Assembly: GCA_019137255.1 (NCBI GenBank)
Contig: WPDH01000124.1
Coordinates: forward strand, 1-64,000
Length of the DNA stretch: 64,000 bases
Source of the DNA: Corinectria fuckeliana
Taxonomy: Eukaryota > Ascomycota > Sordariomycetes > Hypocreales > Nectriaceae
Reading direction: 5' to 3'
Shown: positions 55,771-64,000 of the stretch, piece by piece
Layout of the letters: each line of letters starts with the position of its first letter
Numbering within the stretch: position 1 is the first letter of the stretch
Notes under the pieces: model-generated
What the model was told of the DNA's origin: nothing
Databases searched by the model: none
The model's input: the letters and a program-made list of their open reading frames with translations, nothing else
Program-made: the position numbers and the translations under genes

Positions 55771-58700
55771 TTCCTAGCCCTCTAGGAAATAAAATAACTC
55801 TAGTCCTAGTAAAAAGACTATTTACTTATATATAGTGATAGTATAAGAGGCTTAATCTAAGCCTGCTATATAAAGAATACAGGTTTTTATCTAATTTTAT
55901 AGTTTTTCCTATATTTATATAAAATAAAAGCACTATTTACCTTTTAGGTTTATAAAGTATAAATAAATAAATAAATAAATAAATACTGTTATCACTTAGG
56001 ACCTTAGTTATTATAGTAATATAATAGTTAGTTAGCACTTACTATATAGCTATTATACAGCTGTTAGCTATAAGGCTTTATATTAATAGTAAGCCTATTA
56101 GTTAGCAGTCTATTAGTAGCTATTAAGCTATAAACTATACTAGTATACTTATTTGTTTTCTTTTTCTTTCTCTTACTTATACTAACTTCTTTATAATATC
56201 TTTTATTATTTAGTTCTCTCTTTTTAAACCTCTATAAGTTATTTTACTTTACTACTTTCTTTTATTACTTATAATACTTAAACTGTTAAAGTATTATTAT
56301 TAGTCTGCTTATCTTACTATTACTAATTTATTATTTAGATATCTCTTATTTATATAAAAGATATTCTCTATTAGTTTAATAAAGATACCTTTTTTAACTA
56401 GATATTTATTAGAGATACCTTTTACTTCTTTTATTTAATATAAAAAGCTAACTAGTTTAGTCTACTATATATTTATAGTTCTCTTAAAGCCTATTATATT
56501 TGTTATAAGTAATCTAAGTAGAAGTATATTACTATAAGTTTATTAAGTTCTTACTGCTTTCTGCATATTATTAATATCTTCTAAGATTCTCTTAGAGCTT
56601 TATAGTATTATAGTAGTCTTTTAGAATAAGTTAATTATATATCACTTTTATAATAACCTTAAGGAGTATTCCTCTAGTTGCTAAGTAACCTTTTATAAGC
56701 TTTTATCTAATATATTATACTAGCGTATTTAGTATACTACTAATAAGACTATATTTACTTTTTAAACTCTTATTAACAGCCTGTTTAGTATTACTAGCAC
56801 TAGTGCTAAAAAGTCTAGCTAGTTAACTAAGAAAATACTTAGTTTCTTATTTTAGTTAATTAAGGCTTAGACTACTATTAACACCCTAAGGTTCTACTAA
56901 GATGCTAGCCTCTTAGAGGATGTTTCTCTAACTAAATTAGATTATTATATTAAGGCTACTTAGCCTTTTTATCTTTATAATAATAGTGCTACTCTTACTA
57001 TTTATATAGCAGTTTTTTAACTGCTTTATATATTTATCACTCTTATTACTAATATTAAAGAGAAAACACTCTAGGCTTTCTTTATATCTATTAAGTATAC
57101 TACTATCTCTACTATTATTAAGGCTTATAACTATAGTGCTTAAGCCCTAGTATACTAAGTTAGCTTTCTAAACTAAGAACCTTTTTACTATAAGGCTATT
57201 AGTAGCCCTTCTTATAATATTAGGTCTAAGTTTAGTAGTTCTAATATTAAGTCTTTTACTTTATTTATTACTATTTTACTTATTACTCGCTTATATCCCG
57301 CCTTTATTTCTATCTCTAATCTTAATAAGACTCCTACTAAGCCTACTATTACTTCACTTATTACTTATACCTATACTGCCTCTTTCTTAGCTCTCTTATC
57401 TCTTATTATTTAGTCTCCTAATAGTATTTAGATCTTAGATAACCTAGAGAGCTTTTAGCTTCTTAATAACCTAGCTTTTAAGCTAGACTTTAGTATCTAA
57501 GCCTCTTTTTTAAGGTTAGACTTATTAGCTATCTCTTCTCTTATTACTTAAGCTTTAATAACTTCTTATTGTTTTACTAGTCACCTAGATATTACTAACC
57601 CCTCTTTTATCTTAGTTTTTACTACTTATAAGCATACTTATAAGACTAAGATCTCTAAGATACTTACCTAAGTTATTAATTCTAGTAGTAAGTTACTCTT
57701 ACTCTCTACTTACCCTCTTAAGCGAGCTAAGTATACACCTTTAAAGACTTATTCTTTAAAGTCTAGTAAGTTAGGTATTTCTAATATTATATTCTCACCC
57801 TCTGCTTCTTATAGCATCTTAGTAAAAAAGTCTTAAAAGTAATCTCTATTATAGTTTATATTCTCTATAAGACCCTTCTAGCTTTAAGTGTTAAGTTAGT
57901 AGCTATTAGTTTTTTTAATTAGTAATAACCTTAGTAGTATTTAGCAGTTTATTCTTCTAGTAGTATTTAGCTACTTAGGTATTACTAGTAATTTATATTC
58001 TTATTATACTTTTAGTACTATAGTTTATCTATTTATTATCCTATTTCTTATATATTTACTTTCTCTACTTATAATACTATTATACTAACTTTATTATATT
58101 CTCTAAGTGGGCTACTAGCTCCTAAGTATTATATTTTACTAGTTATCTTACCTATTTAACTTAATAGAATATTTATCTTATATTTTTCTTATAGTTAACT
58201 ACTTTCTTAATCTTTTACTTATTATTCTCTTCTTTTAGTTTAGGTAGTTTTAGTAGTTCTTTTACGCCTAGTTAGTACTTTTTAAACTATAGTTCTAAGA
58301 GTTTAACTAGAAAAATATTATATATTTACTAGTATTATTCTAAAAGGTATACTTAGTATACTTATTTGCTAATTCTTTCTGCTATTACTATCTTAATAAA
58401 TTTTAATACTAGTTTTTTATATTTAAATTAAAAGTTTCTTATTAATAGCCTAATAGTTTACCTAATCTTATATTTTTATAGGTTATATCACTTATTATAG
58501 TATTTAGCCTGTCTTTTTATAGCTTTCTACTATTATTTCTCTATCTTAGTATATACTTAGTAAAGTATCTTAATATGCTTTTATACTTCTTATATATTTA
58601 ACTTAAGGTGTTTTAGAGTATATTTTATAACTCTTAGGTAGTATTTATAAAGGGCTTATATAGAGGAAACCCTAATAGTATAATAAGTATTATTATTATA

Positions 58701-60689
58701 AGTAAAGACTGCTTTTAAGAGCTAGGCTGCCTATTAGTATAAGGTATTATTAGTATATACTTAGAGGTATTTCCTAATAGCTTAGTTAGTCCTTTTTATC
58801 TATCTGTCTATTTATAAATAGTATATAGTAGATAGCTACTAATAAGTTATCTATTTTTCTATTAGGTCTTTTTAAAACTTACTTATAAATAGCTTATTTT
58901 TATTACTAATAATCTCTTTAGGTAAACTATATTTACACTTAATATATTTATATAAGAGCTGTGTTATTTCTACTATATTAAGTATCTTCTTTATAAGAAT
59001 AAAAAGTATATACTTTATTATATAGTATATAATTACTAGTATAGTATTATATTTCTTACTATTAGCTTAAGCGCTTTTTAGTAGTCTTATAATAAAGTTA
59101 ATACTAATTTCTTAAAAAGAGTAGGTAAGTATTAGTAAGAATTATAGCTCTTTATAAGGCTTATATCTTAGCATATAAGCGCTCTAGTAATATTAGCATC
59201 TTAAGGTATAGTCTTTTATATTATTTAAGATTTAGTTCTAATAGAATTTACATATAATAAGATCTAAGGTTTTTACTACTTTTATATATCCTAAGTAAGA
59301 GTTATTATAATATTAGTAGAGAATTTCCCTTCTAATTATATATTCTTTTAGGATAACTAGTCTTTCTTTAAAAAATAATATTTCTTACTTATTATAGTAG
59401 TAAGCTTCTCTTATAGTATTATAAACCTTTGCTAACTATTATTAGCAGAATTAATCTCCCTCTTATAATTCTTATACTAGCTCTTCTAGTTTACTTAAGA
59501 GCTAATTAAGAAAGACTATCTCTCTCTTTATAAGCCTTTTTATAACTAGGCGGGGAATATATTAGTTTAGGATAACTATTATAGTTACTAAAAGTATCTC
59601 TTATAAACTTAGCTTAGCTAGTAGTTACTATCTAGTTACTAAGTCTTTAAGTAGTTTACCTTTAGCTTACTTAGCTTAGGTAGTAACAGCTAGAATAGTA
59701 ATAGGCTTATCTTTAAGACTAGCTTATATAGCTTAAATAAACATATTAACTATCCTATTTTTTATACTCTTAGGGACTTATATAATTACTTAGTAGAGGT
59801 CTTTTAGTAACTTCTCTACTAACTTAAGTTTTACTACTAAAGTTAAAAGTATATTTATATATAAGATCTCTCTTACTATATAATTTAGCCTTTATAATAA
59901 GCTATCCGCCAGGTTTATATTACCTAACTAGTACTTAATATTAAAGTTAAAAGGTGCTAATTTATATACCTATCTAGTAAGTCTTTCTTAAAGGTCTCTT
60001 ACTAATACTTTTATAATACTTATAAGAGCTATATAGTCTATTAATAGTATAAACTTATTCTTAAGCCTTAAAAGATAGTAGCTTTAATATTCTAAGCTCT
60101 TAATAATAGCTAACAGCTCTTACTAGCTAGTAGCCTAATATTACTTCTCCTCTAAGAGTTTCTTAGACTAGTATACTACTAGGTGCTATTAATTTTTAAA
60201 CAGTTAGAAAAGAATACCTAATATAACTATACTAAATATATCTGTTTTAACTTTTAACTTATATTTTAGGTCTTAGTGTTAAAAAATAGTCACTAAGTAG
60301 AATACTCTTTTTAGCTTTTAGAATACTACTTTCTTTTTATTTATCTAAGTAAACTCTCTAATTTTATACTTATTTTAACTGCCTTTTAGTATTACTATAA
60401 GAAGTCTTATAATCTTTAAGTATTTATAAATAAACTTTTAGTAAAAATTATAAAACCCTAAGAATACTTATATATTTTTAAAGCTTAGTAAGGTTAGCTA
60501 CTTATTAACTATATAGACTCTACTTAGCTTTATTTTAATACCTTCTTAGGTTACTATATAGCTTAGAAACTTAACTTCTTACTAGTAAAAAATACACTTT
60601 AATAGCTTTATATATAGCTAGAAGCTTTATAATCTTTTTAGCACTTTTTATATATCTTTTATATATTAATTTTAAGTTATTAAGTAAAT

Positions 60690-61050
60690 TAGAATATTAT
60701 CTAGATATATAATACAGACTATATCTAGTATACTAGCTAGCACTTAGTGAATATACACTTAAAATATTATAAGTATATTTATTAGCCTAAACAGTATAAT
60801 ATTATACTTAAAGTGCTTATAATAGGTTCTAAAGGCAGTCTTTTAGTAATCCTCTAGCTTAATCTAAATCTAATAGTATATATCTTATAGATTAATCTTT
60901 AAGATCTATTATATATCTATAAGGCAGTCTAATAAGTCTCTAATTAGGGGTAGTAAGTAATAGTTCTTAATAGTAATCTTATTTAGATCTTAATAATCTA
61001 TATAGAGCTGTAAGGTTCTGTTCTTTTTTAGTATAAACAGGACTAAAAAC
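60690..61050 (-). pseudogene. Reverse-transcriptase remnant (Ty3/Gypsy type)
   Basis: On the minus strand one frame reads VLFILKKNRTLQLYIDY, a stop, then DLNKITIKNYYLLPLIRDLL, which is the RT block F-V-x-K-K-D-G-x-L-R-x-C-I-D-Y-R-x-L-N of Gypsy elements. About 220 bp further, 60696-60707 encodes YLDN followed by ILIY; the family catalytic motif is YxDD, and the second Asp has become Asn by a G-to-A change as RIP produces. Stops are frequent, so it is inactive. Confidence 0.88.
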
Positions 61051-63223
61051 CTAGCCTTACTAACTAAAAGGCTAATATGCTCACTTATAATATTCTTAGT
61101 AATATACTTATAAAGAACCTTTTATTACTTCTTATTATAAAAGTATAAAAGTCTATAAGATAGTATCTTACCTTTCTTTAGTTTAATTATATACTTTATA
61201 CTTTTTAAGATTAGAATCTCTTTTACTATAAATTTACTAAACACTCCTCTAAACTTCTTAAGTTCTAGTAGTAAGATCCCTAACCTTATATTCACTTTTT
61301 TATCTAAAACAGCTATTAGCTACTTATCTAGTAATAATATACTATATATATATATAATATAAGCAGATTCTTCTCTTTCTACTAGCTTCTTTATAAAGGT
61401 TATAATATCTATAAGAGTAATAAGCTTATAACTTTATAAGTATATATAAGTATTAATAAGAATTTCTTTCTTTCTTATAGAATCTAAGAATAAGAGTAGG
61501 TTATTAGCTCTTTTAGGGTGTTATACCTTTATAAATAGTTATTTAACTTTCTGTGAGTATTCTTAAGAGTTAATTAGAAAGAATATTAACTAGTAGACTT
61601 ACCTAGTAGGTATAGTTACTCTGTTAAAACTAAACAAGCTTAATACCTTCTAATCTCTAGTTACCTTAAGGCTTAACCTCCTAATTAGTCTTATACTAAT
61701 AAGATTAACTTAAGTGTAAGTACTTATATCTATATAGACTACTTTTTTAGTATATGCTTATAAAGTAATTACTCTTTCTTAAATAATATACCTAATTAGT
61801 ATTATTTTTAGTATTAGCACTAAGGTTTTAGTAGTGTTTTTAGTGCCTACTTGTTTCTTAAGGAGTTTAGCTCTTCTACTTATATACTTACAAATTGTAC
61901 TTTTACTAAAGGTAGGCTTAGCATCTAGTTAGTATTAATACTAGGGTTCCTTTTAGCTGCCTAATAATCTCTTACTAAATACCTAGTCTTATTATAATTA
62001 TAATACTATACCTTTAGTTAGTTAGTTAATCCTCTATTATATACTAGGTAGTCTACTAGTAGGTTAGCTAAGAGTAGGTTTCTAAATAGTTAGAGATATA
62101 TATAATTCCCTATATTGTTTTATATTCCTTTAGGGTCTTAGCTTCTAGCTTATCTTATATTAGTAGTCTTTTTAGACCTCTCTTAGGTATAGTTACTAGG
62201 TTTATATTTTTACTTTTTACTTTATAACTTATAGTTATATTAAATATATAACTATAGCCTCTCTATCTTATTAGCTATATCTTACACTTATAAAAGATTA
62301 ACCTTTTAATAGTCTATTTCTCTTTTTAGCTAGTTTTTAAGCTTATAATAATATTAGTAAGCTAGGTCTATCTAGTCTTTAAGGTCTAAAGTGCTTATAA
62401 AAGCATATAAGGCAGTTTATAAGTTAAAATAGTCTATTAGCAACTAGTTATTATACTATTAGATCTCTATTAATTTATCTTATAGTTATCTTTCTTATAA
62501 GCTTATATTAATATATCTCTTATAAATAAAATTAAGATAGTCCTACTAGGTTAAGTTAATAAGATTTCTCTTATAGTTATACTATTTAGTCTGTCTAGCT
62601 ATATAAAGCTTAGTTATAAACTATTTGATTTTTTATATATTAGTATAGTTAGGTTAAAAGCTATTTTCTAACTTTATAGTATAAATCTAGTTATTAACCT
62701 CTACCTTTATAGTATTCTTAGGTAGTACTATATAGTTATAAGTAGAGAGTTTTTTCTAATCCTGCCTAAGGTTACTTATAGGGTGTTAAACTAGTTAGTA
62801 TATTAGCTTTATTTATACTACTTACTATTTAGCTAAAATCTTTAAGAAATCCTATATATCTAAGCTATATACTACTATTAGGGTTTACTACTCTTATATT
62901 ACTAGTTAATCACTAAGAATCCGCTTATATAACCTAGGTGGCAGCTTTACTAATAAGTTATAGTTACTTTTAAACCTCTTATATTAGGTTTTTTAGCTCT
63001 CCTTCTTAATATCTCCTAGCTCTAGTTTATATACTAATTCTACTAACTTAATTATTTCTAGCATAATTTATTCTATTTATAGTAGTTTTATCACCTAGTG
63101 TATACTACTTATAATACAACCTAGTGTTAGTATACAACTTATTTAAGCTAGGGTTTATTAGAGGTTTATTATTATCTTTCTATTTATACTAATTACCTAA
63201 GTGGGTAAAAAAAGTTAAAGAAT

Positions 63224-63435
63224 TATAAGAGTTAGCTAATTAGGGTAAGATAGAAAGCTCTAAGGTAGGTATCTATATATTATAAGACTTTAACTTAGCG
63301 AACAGTTATAAACTGCTTACTAAGATCACTAAGTAATCCTACTTAGTAGCTTTTATACTCTTAGTATGCCTTACTTAGCCTAGTACTAGTTCCTTCTAGA
63401 GCTAGTCCCTTAGGCTGTAAGCTTATCTTCTTACA
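63224..63435 (-). repeat. 5' LTR (right copy)
   Basis: 212 bp, collinear with the left LTR. This copy keeps more C and G (for example TTACAAAAGT at its outer end, which preserves the terminal CA/TG). The purine-rich gggtaaaaaaagttaaaga just inside it would have to contain the primer-binding side for a minus-strand element; no tRNA match was recognised. Confidence 0.88.
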
Positions 63436-63440
63436 AAAGT

Positions 63441-64000
63441 AAATAAGTATAAGACAGACTAAAAGTCTTTATAAAGACTCCTATATAAGCAGAAGGTTCT
63501 TTTAATAGTTATTCCTGTTAATTCTTAACCTTCTATAAGGCTTTATATAAGATCTAACTATAGATATTACTATATAATACTCTAGATAGCTAAAAAGATA
63601 TACTAATATACTACCTAGCTTAGTTTACCTTAAGCTTAGCAAGCTAGTTTAATAGAATAAGCTTAATACTCCTTTAGGCCTTAAAGAGGTTAGCTTAAGA
63701 GGTTTTTAAGTGGGATTTAATAAGCTAATAAATACTTTTAGCCTATAATATAACATATTACTTAAAGTAAAAGTATTAGTTAACTTACGCCTTAATAAAC
63801 CTCTCTTTATAGAGATCTAGCTAGGTGTTTATAATATAGCCTATCTTATTAAGATAGTTAGAGATATACTACTTTTTAAACTTTTTAAGCCTCTTATTAT
63901 AAATATTCTTAGTTGTTAAGGTAATAATCTTATACTAGGTAGTATAAAACTCCTTCTACTTTTTATACTCTTAAGTATTATTCTTATCTTAAGTAAATAT
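63441..64000. repeat. RIP-degraded AT-rich flank
   Basis: TpA-rich, CpA-poor sequence continues to the end of the window outside the LTR element. No gene or element end is recognisable. Confidence 0.75.

Larger units (their letters stand above)
54298..63435 (-). mobile_element. RIP-inactivated Ty3/Gypsy LTR retrotransposon
   Basis: Two 212-bp direct repeats (54298-54509 and 63224-63435) bound 9.1 kb of sequence. The repeat AAAGT lies directly outside both ends (54293-54297, 63436-63440), a 5-bp target duplication. On the minus strand the element begins TGTAAGAAGA and its LTR ends CTCTTATA, consistent with TG...CA ends altered by C-to-T change. A polypurine tract, seen as TTACTCTTTCCTCT on the plus strand (54511-54524), adjoins the left LTR, as expected for minus-strand orientation. 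Reverse-transcriptase motifs occur on that strand near 60.7-61.05 kb, full of stops. The part 54.5-58 kb is longer than a simple element needs and may contain a nested insertion. Confidence 0.88.

Noticed and set aside
54298..63435. Plus-strand orientation of the LTR element, from a purine-rich stretch before the right LTR
   Set aside because: Reverse-transcriptase motifs are on the minus strand and a pyrimidine tract (minus-strand polypurine tract) adjoins the left LTR.
1..64000. CRISPR array, riboswitch or bacterial operon
   Set aside because: Spliceosomal introns and fungal gene families show eukaryotic nuclear DNA; no spaced identical repeats of CRISPR type were seen.

Overview
The window is nuclear DNA of a filamentous ascomycete (Pezizomycotina; a Sordariomycete is likely but cannot be proven from sequence alone). 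The evidence is short introns (48-158 bp) with GTRNGT-type donors and CTAAC/CTGAC branch points, typical fungal families (HET domain, GH76 mannanase, Zn2Cys6 factor, 7TM-RGS receptor), and two very AT-rich blocks that have lost CpA/TpG and are full of TpA, the mark of repeat-induced point mutation (RIP).

Layout. Positions 1-3350 and about 52260-64000 are RIP-degraded repeat blocks. The right block contains a complete but dead Ty3/Gypsy-type LTR retrotransposon (54298-63435) with two 212-bp LTRs, a 5-bp target duplication and RIP-mutated reverse transcriptase on the minus strand. Between the blocks lies about 49 kb of normal-composition DNA.

Genes with good support, left to right: secreted PAF-acetylhydrolase-like esterase (3840-5051, +); SRPBCC-fold protein (5705-6220, +); cytosolic glutamyl-tRNA synthetase (6932-8886, +); small secreted 4-Cys protein (11206-11661, +); F-box-like protein (14620-15342, -); broken amidase (17888-19870, +); arrestin-like protein (21288-22535, +); GH76 alpha-1,6-mannanase-like wall enzyme (23054-24683, -); a second arrestin-like paralogue (27351-28575, -); secreted 4-Cys hypothetical protein (32138-32999, -); secreted alpha-carbonic anhydrase (36129-37200, -); SDR oxidoreductase (39025-39843, +); HET-domain gene broken by a 13-bp tandem duplication (41547-43074, +); 7TM-RGS protein (44630-46584, -); Zn2Cys6 transcription factor with a 15-nt microexon (49616-51753, -).

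The stretch from about 11.7 to 21 kb is gene-poor. It holds a 258-bp MITE-like element, the amidase pseudogene and several unassigned coding-like fragments, so it looks like a decaying accessory region. No biosynthetic cluster or operon-like unit is visible. Several products act at the cell surface or outside the cell (esterase, mannanase, carbonic anhydrase, two small secreted proteins, a receptor-like RGS protein). Exon structures were inferred by matching splice-site phase and family motifs by eye.
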